Assembly (NCBI GenBank): GCA_947454155.1
Contig: CANGIT010000009.1
Coordinates: 62,001-126,000 of the forward strand
Direction: 5' to 3'
From: Chitinophagaceae bacterium
Lineage (GTDB): Bacteria > Bacteroidota > Bacteroidia > Chitinophagales > Chitinophagaceae
Length of the DNA: 64,000 nucleotides
Shown piece after piece: positions 7,920-16,670 of the stretch. Position numbers and translations under genes: made by a program. The notes beneath the pieces are model-generated. The model saw only the letters and a program-made list of their open reading frames with translations, had not been told where the DNA came from and did not search any database. How positions within the stretch are numbered: position 1 is the stretch's first letter; each line of letters begins with the position of its first letter.

Positions 7920-8920
7920 CAGATTAAGAATTTCGATTTGTGGATTTGATTTTCGGTTTCGCTTTTCACACTGAAAACAAAGCCATCCTGAATGGCATAA
8001 GCGCCATATTGGCCAAATTTGTTCAAGGCCAGAAATCCTACCTGCAAAGACTTTGCTTTTTCGGGATCACGATTCACAATGCGATCGCAGGCTTTTTTGC
8101 AGGCGGCTTCAGGAGAATAGCCATGACGCATATATTCCACCACGGTATGTGTACCACAAATCCTGATTACCTCTTCCCCCAAACCACTGCTGGTAGCGGC
8201 ACCCACTTCATTGTCAACAAACAAACCTGCACCGATGATCGGAGAATCTCCTACACGACCATGAACTTTATACGCCATTCCACTGGTGGTTACCGCCCCC
8301 GACAAATCGCCGTGGCCATCCAATGCCACCAGTCCCATCGTATCATGATTCAAAGTACCATCATCAAAAAAATGAGGAGCAAAAGGGCCATGATTTTGTT
8401 TCAATTCGATATTCACCTCAGGTTTATATTGCGACTTCTTCAGCCATTGTTGATAAGCTTCTTTGGCCTCCGCCGACAGTTCGGTGGATTCCAAAGGAAA
8501 TCCGTTTTGCAAAGCAAATTGTTGAGCGCCTTGTCCCACCAAGATCACATGAGGTGTATTTTCCATTACTTTTCTGGCCACGGAAATGGGATGCTTGATT
8601 CTTTCCAAACCTGCAACAGCGCCACAATTGGCTTTCTCATCCATGATACAGGCGTCCAATGTTACGATGCCGTCGCGATCGGGATATCCGCCCAATCCCA
8701 CACAACAGTTGATGGTATTTTCAATATGAATGGCGCCTGCCTCTACGGCATCCAGCGACTTCCCCTTCGTAGATAAAATCTTCCAGGCTTCCGCGTTTAC
8801 AGGCATACCACTATCCCAGGTAGACACCACAACGGGTCTTTGCATGGTGGGAGAAAAGCGGGGCAGTTTCAGTGCGGCAAGACCCATGGAACTTAACCGC
8901 AGAAAGTTTTTTCTGTTCAT
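7919..8920 (-). CDS. N4-(beta-N-acetylglucosaminyl)-L-asparaginase
   Basis: This is a 333-residue Ntn-hydrolase of the glycosylasparaginase family, which cleaves the GlcNAc-asparagine bond left after N-glycan and protein breakdown. The precursor is expected to self-cleave before the catalytic threonine in NHDTMGLVALD. Other family landmarks are GLGGYPDRDG, MDEKANCGAV, GRVGDSPIIGAGLFV and ATSSGLGEEVIR. An N-terminal export signal resembling a Tat signal (MNRKNFLRLSSMGLAAL) lacks a true twin arginine. It is the first gene of an operon with cutC and beta-mannosidase and shares one base with cutC. The flavobacterial enzyme is periplasmic, which fits. Confidence 0.92.
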   Translation of the reverse strand: MNRKNFLRLSSMGLAALKLPRFSPTMQRPVVVSTWDSGMPVNAEAWKILSTKGKSLDAVEAGAIHIENTINCCVGLGGYPDRDGIVTLDACIMDEKANCGAVAGLERIKHPISVARKVMENTPHVILVGQGAQQFALQNGFPLESTELSAEAKEAYQQWLKKSQYKPEVNIELKQNHGPFAPHFFDDGTLNHDTMGLVALDGHGDLSGAVTTSGMAYKVHGRVGDSPIIGAGLFVDNEVGAATSSGLGEEVIRICGTHTVVEYMRHGYSPEAACKKACDRIVNRDPEKAKSLQVGFLALNKFGQYGAYAIQDGFVFSVKSETENQIHKSKFLI

Positions 8921-9111
8921 TTATTTCGAAAACAATTGGGTGGAAAGTAAATATAGGATAAAAATGCGGCTGACAACCTGGGTTGATTCCAATGATTTGG
9001 ATAATCCTGTGAGATGATATCTTAAATCGAGAAACGAATACCCGATAGTTTCTGTATTTTGCAGTATATTGAAAAATCCAATCCTGTAAAAACATTCAAC
9101 CAAAAGAAAGT

Positions 9112-11103
9112 ATGACGCAAAAGAAAAACGCAAAATCAAAAAAATCATCACAGACACAGCTACTCAAAGGCCGACTCGAAATCAGCCGAAGCGGAATGGG
9201 TTTTGTGATTGTAGAAGACCAAGAAAAAGATGTGCTGGTGAAACCCAATAATTTCGGTAAAGCCTTTCATGGCGATCTGGTGAGGGTGCAGGTAGAAAAG
9301 GGTGGTGCGGCCAGCAAAAGATCGGAAGGCATCATTGTAGATGTGGCCGAAAGAAAACAGACCATATTCATTGGCAGCATAATCATCAACAAAAACATAG
9401 CATTTTTTGAAGTGGCCGGAGAAAAACCACTCCCTGATTTTTATATTCCAACCGACAAGTTGAATGGGGCAGTTGACGGCGACAGGGTTGTGGCCAAATT
9501 TGTAAAATGGGACAAAGACGACCGCAAGCCACAAGCTGAAGTGATATCCATCATTTCGGCAAAAGACGAATCGGACCTGGCCATGAAATCAATCATCATT
9601 GATGCAGGTTTCCCCATCGGCTTTGAAGAAGCTTTGATGAAAGAAGTGGAACAGCTATCCGGCAAAATCACCCGTGAAGAAATGGCCAAGAGAAAAGATT
9701 TCAGAGATATCCTCACTTTCACCATTGACCCGGTAGATGCCAAAGATTTTGATGATGCCATATCCATCCGCAATTTAGACAATGGCAATTACGAGATAGG
9801 CGTTCACATCGCCGACGTTTCACATTTTGTGAAGCCCGGAACTTTACTGGATAAAGAAGCCTATAGTCGCGCCACCAGTGTTTACCTGCCCGACCGCGTG
9901 AATCCGATGCTGCCCGAAAAAATATCCAATGAACTTTGCTCGTTAAGGCCTAACGAAGACAAATACACGTTTTCTGTTGTATTTCAAATCACCAACCGTG
10001 CCGAAATCAAACACAAATGGATAGGCCGTACCATCATCCACAGCAACCATCGCTTCACCTATGAAGAAGTACAGCAAACCATTGAAACAAAAGAAGGACT
10101 TCACTTCAAACCCATTCTTTTGCTCAATGACCTGGCCAAACAATTCAGGAAGAAAAGATTTGAAGATGGCGCGATCAATTTCTCCTCAACCGAAGTTCGC
10201 TTTCAGTTGGATGAAACAGGAAAACCTATTGGTATCATTGTCAAAGAAAGTAAAGATGCCCATAAACTGATTGAAGAATTCATGCTCTTGGCCAACCGTG
10301 CGGTAGCCGAATATGTTTCCAAAATCAAGATCAACAAAGAAGCCATACCTTTTCCTTATCGCATTCACGATACGCCGGATGATGAAAAGCTGAAACCTTT
10401 TGCGGCCTTCGCCAGAAAATTCGGTTATAAATTCGATTTACACAACGAGAAAGAGGTAGCTTCTTCATTCAATAACCTGCTCAGTGAAGTTCAAGGCAAA
10501 CCCGAACAGCATGTGCTCGAACAGTTGGGTATTCGCACCATGGCCAAAGCGGTTTACACCGCCGAAAACATCGGTCACTATGGATTGGGCTTTGAACATT
10601 ATTGTCATTTCACTTCTCCCATACGTCGATATCCCGATGTGATGGTGCATCGCATCATGCAGGAATGCATCGATAAAAATGTGAAGCCCGAAAAGAAAAT
10701 GGAGCAATGGAGCAAACATTGCAGCGACCGTGAACGCTCTGCCATGGAAGCCGAAAGAGCTGCCAACAAATACAAGCAAGTGGAATTCATGAAGCAGTTT
10801 CTTGGCGATGAATTCGATGGCGTCATCAGTGGTGTGGCCGCTTTCGGATTCTGGGTGGAAACCGTTGACCACAAATGCGAAGGACTGATCAGCATCCGCG
10901 ACCTGAGTGATTACGACGATTTCAGACACGATGATGCCGATTACTCACTCGTAGGCATCAACACCAAAAAGAAATTCCGCATGGGCGACAAAATCCGCAT
11001 CCGTGTGGTAGCCGCCAACCTCGACAAACGCCAGCTCGATTACGAATGGGTGATACCCGGAGGCGAATCAATTGGAGGGGTGAAGAAGAAAAAGAAGAAG
11101 TAG
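9112..11103 (+). CDS. rnr: Ribonuclease R
   Basis: RNase R degrades structured RNA from the 3' end. The 663-residue protein has N-terminal OB/cold-shock domains (about 20-190), an RNB catalytic domain with the metal-binding aspartates in TIDPVDAKDFDDAI and VHIADVSHFV, the landmark HYCHFTSPIRRYPDVMVHR, and a C-terminal S1 domain (about 565-650) ending in a lysine-rich tail. Length is slightly below the E. coli enzyme, typical for Bacteroidota. The start MTQKKNAKSKKSS follows a possible weak -7 element (GTATTTTG, about 9053-9060). The stop codon TAG is followed almost at once by a CTGGATA repeat array instead of a recognisable terminator. Confidence 0.93.
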   Translation: MTQKKNAKSKKSSQTQLLKGRLEISRSGMGFVIVEDQEKDVLVKPNNFGKAFHGDLVRVQVEKGGAASKRSEGIIVDVAERKQTIFIGSIIINKNIAFFEVAGEKPLPDFYIPTDKLNGAVDGDRVVAKFVKWDKDDRKPQAEVISIISAKDESDLAMKSIIIDAGFPIGFEEALMKEVEQLSGKITREEMAKRKDFRDILTFTIDPVDAKDFDDAISIRNLDNGNYEIGVHIADVSHFVKPGTLLDKEAYSRATSVYLPDRVNPMLPEKISNELCSLRPNEDKYTFSVVFQITNRAEIKHKWIGRTIIHSNHRFTYEEVQQTIETKEGLHFKPILLLNDLAKQFRKKRFEDGAINFSSTEVRFQLDETGKPIGIIVKESKDAHKLIEEFMLLANRAVAEYVSKIKINKEAIPFPYRIHDTPDDEKLKPFAAFARKFGYKFDLHNEKEVASSFNNLLSEVQGKPEQHVLEQLGIRTMAKAVYTAENIGHYGLGFEHYCHFTSPIRRYPDVMVHRIMQECIDKNVKPEKKMEQWSKHCSDRERSAMEAERAANKYKQVEFMKQFLGDEFDGVISGVAAFGFWVETVDHKCEGLISIRDLSDYDDFRHDDADYSLVGINTKKKFRMGDKIRIRVVAANLDKRQLDYEWVIPGGESIGGVKKKKKK

Positions 11104-11107
11104 AAGA

Positions 11108-11224
11108 TGGATGACCTGGATACTGGATACTAGATGATCTGGATACTGGATACTGGATACTGGATACTGGATACTGGATACTGGATACTGGATGATCTGG
11201 ATACTGGATGATCTGGATACTGGA
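11108..11224 (+). repeat. CTGGATA heptamer array after rnr
   Basis: Starting about 5 bases after the rnr stop codon, the sequence is made of CTGGATA heptamers interrupted by CTGGATGAT nonamers. A run of uninterrupted heptamers occupies about 11144-11192. It is orientated as CTGGATA on the rnr sense strand, the same sense-strand orientation as the array at glnS. No coding capacity or hairpin terminator is evident. Confidence 0.9.
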
Positions 11225-11314
11225 ATTTGTAAGTTGAAACTGGAATTTAGATGAAGTAGTAGGAATTAAATATCAAGTACCATGTATCAATAATCAAGTA
11301 TCATAAGAAACCAG

Positions 11315-11601
11315 CATCAAGAATCAAGTATCAAGAATCAAGCATCAAGAATCAAGTATCAAGAATCAAGCATCAAGAATCAAGTATCAAGAATCAAGTA
11401 TCAAGAATCAAGCATCAAGAATCAAGTATCAAGAATCAAGTATCAAGAATCAAGTATCAAGAATCAAGTATCAAGAATCCAGCATCAAGAATCCAGCATC
11501 AAGAATCAAGAATCAAGTATCAAGAATCCAGCATCAAGAATCAAGTATCAAGAATCAAGAATCAAGTATCAAGAATCAAGCATCAAGAATATAGTATCAA
11601 A
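11315..11601 (+). repeat. Array of 41 in-phase HATCMAG heptamers upstream of polyprenyl synthase
   Basis: From 11315 to 11601 the sequence is an unbroken series of 41 heptamers (287 bases without an indel). Units are TATCAAG, CATCAAG, AATCAAG and AATCCAG; only the last few are degenerate. A-first units nearly alternate with T- or C-first units, giving a 14-base higher-order period, and every AATCCAG is followed by CATCAAG. Degenerate copies begin at about 11271. The array ends 5 bases before the ATG of the next gene, so any promoter or leader of that gene would lie in repeat DNA. The motif is roughly the reverse complement of the adjacent CTGGATA array. Confidence 0.95.
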
Positions 11602-11606
11602 ATATT

Positions 11607-12572
11607 ATGCACTCATTTCCACAACTCGCTGCTTCGTTCGAACAGCATTTTCAAAACCGACATTTTCCATTACAGCCATCTACGCTTTATGATGCGGCAC
11701 AGTATATTCTTCAGATTGGTGGTAAACGAGTAAGACCGGTTGCCGTAATGATGGGCAACGAATTATTCGGCAACATACAACCTGATGCCTACGAGATGGC
11801 CACAGCCATTGAGCTCTTTCATAATTTCAGTCTGATACACGATGATATCATGGACAACGCACCCTTGCGAAGAGGATGGGAAACTGTTCATGTGAAATAC
11901 GGTTCTTCAACCGCTTTGCTATCGGGCGACGTGATGCTGGTGGTGGCCTACGAATACATCAATAAAACCAATGCCGCCGTCTTACCCCAATTGCTGCAAT
12001 TATTCAGCAGAACGGCCAAGGAAGTATGTGAAGGCCAACAGCTCGATATGGATTTTGAAAAAATGGATACCGTTTCTCTGGATGAATACATCAACATGAT
12101 CACCCTGAAAACCTCGGTATTATTGGCGGCCAGTTTACAATCGGGTGCCATCATTGGTGGAGCGAGTGAAGATGATCAACAACATCTCTATGCTTTTGGC
12201 AAGCATCTGGGTATTGCCTTTCAGGTGCAGGACGATTATCTGGATTGCTTTGGTGATCCCGAAAAATTCGGCAAGCAGGTAGGCGGTGACATTCTGGCCA
12301 ATAAAAAAACCTTTTTGATGATTCATGCTTTGTCGGCCTCTAATGCCGAAAACAAAGCGAAGCTGATGGAGCAATTGTCCTGTAATGATCCCGATAAAGT
12401 GCAAAAAGTGCTGGACATCTACAAGGCCTGCCAGGCAGACCAATGGGCCGAATCCCTGAAAGAAAAATATTATTTGGAAGCCATGTCACATCTAGAAAAA
12501 ATAAATGTGGATGCTTCACGAAAAGTTGAATTGCAAAAGCTGGCCATGTATCTTTTACAAAGAGAAGCTTAA
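11607..12572 (+). CDS. Polyprenyl (geranylgeranyl/octaprenyl-type) diphosphate synthase
   Basis: The 321-residue protein is a trans-isoprenyl diphosphate synthase that condenses isopentenyl diphosphate onto an allylic diphosphate in the cytoplasm, for menaquinone side chains or carotenoids. It shows both aspartate-rich motifs: the first in LIHDDIMDNAPLRRG and the second in VQDDYLDCFGD. Further landmarks are GGKRVRP near residue 38 and KTSVLLAAS. Five residues before the first motif is F-H-N-F-S, a position that influences chain length, but I cannot set the product length by eye. The ATG lies 5 bases after the end of a 41-unit heptamer array, which is unusual for an essential biosynthetic gene. 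Confidence 0.9.
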   Translation: MHSFPQLAASFEQHFQNRHFPLQPSTLYDAAQYILQIGGKRVRPVAVMMGNELFGNIQPDAYEMATAIELFHNFSLIHDDIMDNAPLRRGWETVHVKYGSSTALLSGDVMLVVAYEYINKTNAAVLPQLLQLFSRTAKEVCEGQQLDMDFEKMDTVSLDEYINMITLKTSVLLAASLQSGAIIGGASEDDQQHLYAFGKHLGIAFQVQDDYLDCFGDPEKFGKQVGGDILANKKTFLMIHALSASNAENKAKLMEQLSCNDPDKVQKVLDIYKACQADQWAESLKEKYYLEAMSHLEKINVDASRKVELQKLAMYLLQREA

Positions 12573-12618
12573 GTTCGACAATGCAATTTTATTTATCTTC
12601 CCGCAATAAATATCCCAT

Positions 12619-14364
12619 ATGAGCAATTCCTTGTTTCGCACCAAATCTGTTGATAAAATTGTTGCCGAAGGCAGTGATGATAGTCATGGAGGAGGCGGAT
12701 TAAAAAGAGTGTTAACCACCAAAGACCTTACATTTTTTGGCATCGCCGCCATTCTGGGAGCGGGCAGCTTCAGCAGTTTGGGCGGTGCGGTTTACAACGG
12801 CGGTCCGGGTGTGGTGATCTTGTTTGTCATTACAGCCATCGCCTGTGCCTTTACAGCATTTTGCTATTCCGATTTTGCCAGTCGCATTCCCGTGGCCGGT
12901 AGCGCTTATACCTATGCTTATGCAAGCTTTGGCGAATTGTTCGCCTGGATCATTGGCTGGGCACTGATCATGGAATATTCGATTGGAAACATTTATGTGG
13001 CCTACAGCTGGAGCGATTATTTCACTTCTTTTTTAAACAAGATCAGTGATGTTACCGGAGCGCACTGGCTGCAAATCCCTGCGTATCTGTCGTCCAGTTA
13101 TATGGAAGTGAAACATGCCATCGAAGCAGGCACCAGCAATCAGGAAATGCTGAATGCCTGGAACCAGGCACCCGTCATCGCCGGTATTCGTTGCATAGTG
13201 GATATTCCCGCACTCATCATCAACCTGCTCATCACCGGACTGGTGTACATCGGCATCAAAGAAAGCAGAAATTTCAGCAACGTGATGGTATTGCTCAAGC
13301 TCGCCGTTGTATTGCTTATCATTGGTGTAGGTGGTTATTTGGTGATACATGGCGACATGACGCATAACTGGCTGCCTTTGAATCCCGAAGGCGTTCACAG
13401 CTTCATGCCCAAAGGATTTGGCGGTGTGATGATGGCAGTATCAGGGGTGTTCTTCGCTTACATCGGCTTCGATGCCGTGAGTGTGCTGGCAGAAGAAAGC
13501 AAAGACCCGCAACGCGATTTACCCAAAGGCATGATTTATTCATTGGTGATCTGTACCGTCATCTATATTTTACTTACGTTGGTATTGACAGGTGCAGTGA
13601 GCTACGAAAAATTCGAAAACATCGGCGATCCTCTGTCGTTCATTTTTGAACCTCAGAACCTGAATGTAGGATGGATGCAGTTTGTAGTTTCAGGCATTGC
13701 CGTTATTGCTATGACCAGCGTTTTACTCGTTTTCCAGATGGGACAACCCCGTATTTGGATGAGCATGAGCCGCGACGGGCTAATGCCGCCTGTGTTTCAG
13801 AAGATTCACCCCAGATTCAAAACACCATCCTTCTCCACCATCATCACCGGACTGGTCGTTGGTGTGCCAATCCTTTTCACCGACAAAACCTTTGTGCTCG
13901 ACTTCACCAGCATCGCCACGTTGTTTGCATTCGTATTGGTATGTGGCGGCGTATTGCTATTGCCCAGAAAAGAAAAAACACAGGGCCGTTTTCATTTGCC
14001 TTATTTTTCTGCTGCCATTTTCTTCCCGCTTATCATTGGCTTGCTGGTCATCAGCATACTGCTGGGTTGGATACCCATGATCTCCATTCATCAGTATTTT
14101 CATCATCTGGGTAATCTGGATGGAGATACCGCTTCGGTTACTTATAATGTCTCTACCATTATTTTCTGGGTGGTCACTTTCATCATCATTGCCCTTTCCA
14201 TCCGAAAAAAATGGTCAACCATCCCCGTTATGGGATTGCTCACCTGCTTGTATCTTTTAACAGGCATGACACTGATGAACTGGGAATGGTTTGGCAGCTG
14301 GCTGTTGATTGGACTGGTCGTGTATTTCCTCTATGGATACAAGAAGAGTAAGCTGGCTGATTAA
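12619..14364 (+). CDS. APC-superfamily amino acid permease
   Basis: A 581-residue inner-membrane transporter with about 12-14 hydrophobic segments. The first helix pair carries GIAAILGAGSFSSLGGAVY, the unwound substrate-binding region of APC amino acid/polyamine/cation transporters, and FFAYIGFDAVSVLAEESKDP is the typical sixth-helix motif of cationic amino acid permeases (CAT/YfnA-like). An extended loop with PVIAGIRCIVDIPALIINL lies in the middle. The likely role is proton-coupled amino acid uptake; the substrate cannot be named. It starts 46 bases after the polyprenyl synthase stop and may be co-transcribed with it, although function does not link them. Confidence 0.85.
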   Translation: MSNSLFRTKSVDKIVAEGSDDSHGGGGLKRVLTTKDLTFFGIAAILGAGSFSSLGGAVYNGGPGVVILFVITAIACAFTAFCYSDFASRIPVAGSAYTYAYASFGELFAWIIGWALIMEYSIGNIYVAYSWSDYFTSFLNKISDVTGAHWLQIPAYLSSSYMEVKHAIEAGTSNQEMLNAWNQAPVIAGIRCIVDIPALIINLLITGLVYIGIKESRNFSNVMVLLKLAVVLLIIGVGGYLVIHGDMTHNWLPLNPEGVHSFMPKGFGGVMMAVSGVFFAYIGFDAVSVLAEESKDPQRDLPKGMIYSLVICTVIYILLTLVLTGAVSYEKFENIGDPLSFIFEPQNLNVGWMQFVVSGIAVIAMTSVLLVFQMGQPRIWMSMSRDGLMPPVFQKIHPRFKTPSFSTIITGLVVGVPILFTDKTFVLDFTSIATLFAFVLVCGGVLLLPRKEKTQGRFHLPYFSAAIFFPLIIGLLVISILLGWIPMISIHQYFHHLGNLDGDTASVTYNVSTIIFWVVTFIIIALSIRKKWSTIPVMGLLTCLYLLTGMTLMNWEWFGSWLLIGLVVYFLYGYKKSKLAD

Positions 14365-14447
14365 TAGGCTAGTTGATGATTATGCTAAAATTTTTTTTGA
14401 TCACATTAGCATCTTAGCACTTTAATTAGCAAATCAACTTTAAAACT

Positions 14448-15458
14448 ATGAAATACCAAATAGGCGATAAGATCATTGTGCTTCACTCCGATGAAGAAGG
14501 AAAGGTATTGGAAATCATCAATGAGAAAATGGTGCTGATAGAAGTGCGTGGCGTAAAATTTCCGGCCTATATGGACCAAATTGATTTTCCGTATTTCAAG
14601 ATGTTCACGCAGAAAAAAATCGTTCCCAAAAAACAGATTTTTGTCGACAATGTGAAGAAGGAGAAATCCAATCCCCGTAAGAAGGTGGCGGATGGTGTTT
14701 TTCTTAATTTCCTGCCAGTTTTCGATAAAGATGTTTTTGAAGATGATGTGGTGGAAAAGCTGAAAGTTTACCTGATCAATTACAACGAAGAAGCGTATCA
14801 TTTCAAATATGAACTTTTGTTTGGCGGCGATCCGCAGTTTGAGCTCAACAGTTCGGTGCAGGGCCTCAGTGATTTTTACCTGAATGACATCAACTTCGAG
14901 GATATCAGTGATAATCCGGTTTTCAATTTCGAATTTTCGCTGATGAAGGAAGACAAGAAAAAAGCCGCTTTTTACGAACGATCGCTGAAAGTGAAAGGAA
15001 AGCAGATTTTTAAACGGATAGAGGAGATGCAAGCCAAAAATGAACCTTCCCTCTCATATGAATTGTTCTTGCATTATCCCGAACGGGTAGCCGAATCCAA
15101 AATGGATCTCTCCAAATTAACAAAAGCCGGATTCAAGATTTATGATGTCAAAGAAGCCAAAGAACATCTTCCTCCGGCGCGTTCTGTCGTGGATCTTCAC
15201 ATCGAAAAACTGACCGACAATCCCGAATACTTATCGAATGCAGAAATTTTGGACTTACAAATGAACACGTTCGAAAAGTATCTCGAACTGGCCACTTTAC
15301 ATCATCTGAAATCCATCTTCTTCATACATGGCATAGGAGAAGGCATCCTGAAACAGGAAATTCATGAACGATTGAAATTACATGCCGGTGTAAAATCATT
15401 CGTCAATCAATACCATCATTTGTATGGTTATGGCGCCACGGAAGTGTTGTTGAAATAA
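14448..15458 (+). CDS. DUF2027/Smr domain protein
   Basis: The 336-residue protein has an N-terminal DUF2027-type part (MKYQIGDKIIVLHSDEEGKV onward) and a C-terminal Smr domain, the small MutS-related nuclease-like fold. Smr landmarks are VVDLHIEKL, FIHGIGEGILKQEI and the ending YGYGATEVLL. Smr domains nick DNA or cleave RNA; recent work ties several to ribosome rescue. There is no MutS ATPase part here, so this is not MutS2. The gene stands alone between the permease and the convergent nhaA. Confidence 0.85.
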   Translation: MKYQIGDKIIVLHSDEEGKVLEIINEKMVLIEVRGVKFPAYMDQIDFPYFKMFTQKKIVPKKQIFVDNVKKEKSNPRKKVADGVFLNFLPVFDKDVFEDDVVEKLKVYLINYNEEAYHFKYELLFGGDPQFELNSSVQGLSDFYLNDINFEDISDNPVFNFEFSLMKEDKKKAAFYERSLKVKGKQIFKRIEEMQAKNEPSLSYELFLHYPERVAESKMDLSKLTKAGFKIYDVKEAKEHLPPARSVVDLHIEKLTDNPEYLSNAEILDLQMNTFEKYLELATLHHLKSIFFIHGIGEGILKQEIHERLKLHAGVKSFVNQYHHLYGYGATEVLLK

Positions 15459-15479
15459 CCTTACAGACGCCATAGAACA

Positions 15480-16661
15480 TCAAACTTTATCAATCGACAT
15501 CTCAGGCTTTTCATTCTGCGATATTTCTTTGTTGCGAAATACTGCTAGCATGTAATTGATCCCCAGTACTGCCGCCAATAAAGACGCGGCGATGATGGCA
15601 ATTTTTCCATTGGACCTGTGCAACTGATCCTCGAAAGCCAGCAAGGTGATGAAAATGCTCATGGTAAATCCAATACCTGCCAGCAAACCCGCACCCAGCA
15701 GATATTTCCAGGATATGCCATTGGGAAGCTGACAAACTTTGAGGGCTACCGCCAGCCTGCTTAAAAGATAAATACCAATCGGTTTGCCAATGCTGAGTCC
15801 CAGCAAAATGCCCATACCTTCCGCACTCCATAAAGCGGCAGTCCAATCAGTACTGAGCATTATGGCAGTATTGGCCAAAGCAAAAAGAGGAAGAATAAAA
15901 AAAGCGACGGGTTGATGTAATACATGCTGCAATCGATAAGACAAAGTCTTTTTACCACCATTACCAAAAGGGATAGCGAAGGCCAGCAAAACGCCTGCTA
16001 TCGTAGCATGTACACCCGATCTGAACATGAAAAACCACATCAGGATTCCACCCAGGAGATAAGGCAAACTATGATGAACTTTGAAACGGTTCAGGATCAG
16101 TAAAAGGGCAAACACCAATAAAGACAAAAAAAGCCAGGTGAAAGAAATTGTAGCCGTATAAAAAATGGCAATCACCAAAATAGCAAAGAGATCGTCGATA
16201 ACTGCCAATGCCGTGAGAAATACTCTCAGTGCGACAGGAACTCTTTTTCCCATTAGGCTCAGGATGCCAACAGCAAATGCGATATCTGTAGCCATGGGTA
16301 TACCTGTGCCACTCACGGTGCGGGTACCACGATTAAACATAAAATAAATCAAAGCCGGAAAAATAACGCCGCCTAAAGCACTGACGGCAGGCAACATCGC
16401 CTTTTTTATTGTGGAAAGTTCTCCAATGTAAATTTCTCTTTCCAGTTCCAATCCGATGAGCAGAAAAAATACTGCCATCAATGCATCATTGATCCATTCC
16501 GTCAAAGTGTGATGCAGGCATTGGGTATTCCAAAATTGCTGATAGCCATCGCTAAGGGGTGAATTGGCCAATCCAATGGATAGAATAGTACATCCTATCA
16601 GCAATAAACCTCCAGCTTTCTCACTCTTGAAAAATTCGCGAAATAATCGGGTGGTGGCCAT
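15480..16661 (-). CDS. nhaA: Na+/H+ antiporter NhaA
   Basis: NhaA expels sodium in exchange for protons. The sequence has the expected 12 membrane segments, the family motif LIGLELEREIYIGEL, the paired-aspartate ion site in LAVIDDLFAILVIA, and GKPIGIYLLSRLAV near the pH-sensing region. I start at the ATG at 16661 (MATTRLFREFFKSEKAGG), giving 393 residues; the longer ORF begins two codons earlier at TTG. YitT ends only a few bases upstream on the same strand, so the two membrane proteins probably form an operon. Confidence 0.93.
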   Translation of the reverse strand: MATTRLFREFFKSEKAGGLLLIGCTILSIGLANSPLSDGYQQFWNTQCLHHTLTEWINDALMAVFFLLIGLELEREIYIGELSTIKKAMLPAVSALGGVIFPALIYFMFNRGTRTVSGTGIPMATDIAFAVGILSLMGKRVPVALRVFLTALAVIDDLFAILVIAIFYTATISFTWLFLSLLVFALLLILNRFKVHHSLPYLLGGILMWFFMFRSGVHATIAGVLLAFAIPFGNGGKKTLSYRLQHVLHQPVAFFILPLFALANTAIMLSTDWTAALWSAEGMGILLGLSIGKPIGIYLLSRLAVALKVCQLPNGISWKYLLGAGLLAGIGFTMSIFITLLAFEDQLHRSNGKIAIIAASLLAAVLGINYMLAVFRNKEISQNEKPEMSIDKV

Positions 16662-16670
16662 TGGCAAAAA

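Noticed and set aside
7940-8776. 278-codon plus-strand open frame
   Set aside because: Antisense to the glycosylasparaginase gene; composition typical of a shadow.
11271-11606. CRISPR array
   Set aside because: Units are contiguous heptamers with no unique spacers, and no cas genes are present.
16661-16667. TTG start of nhaA at 16667
   Set aside because: An ATG two codons downstream begins the usual N terminus, so the TTG is not needed.
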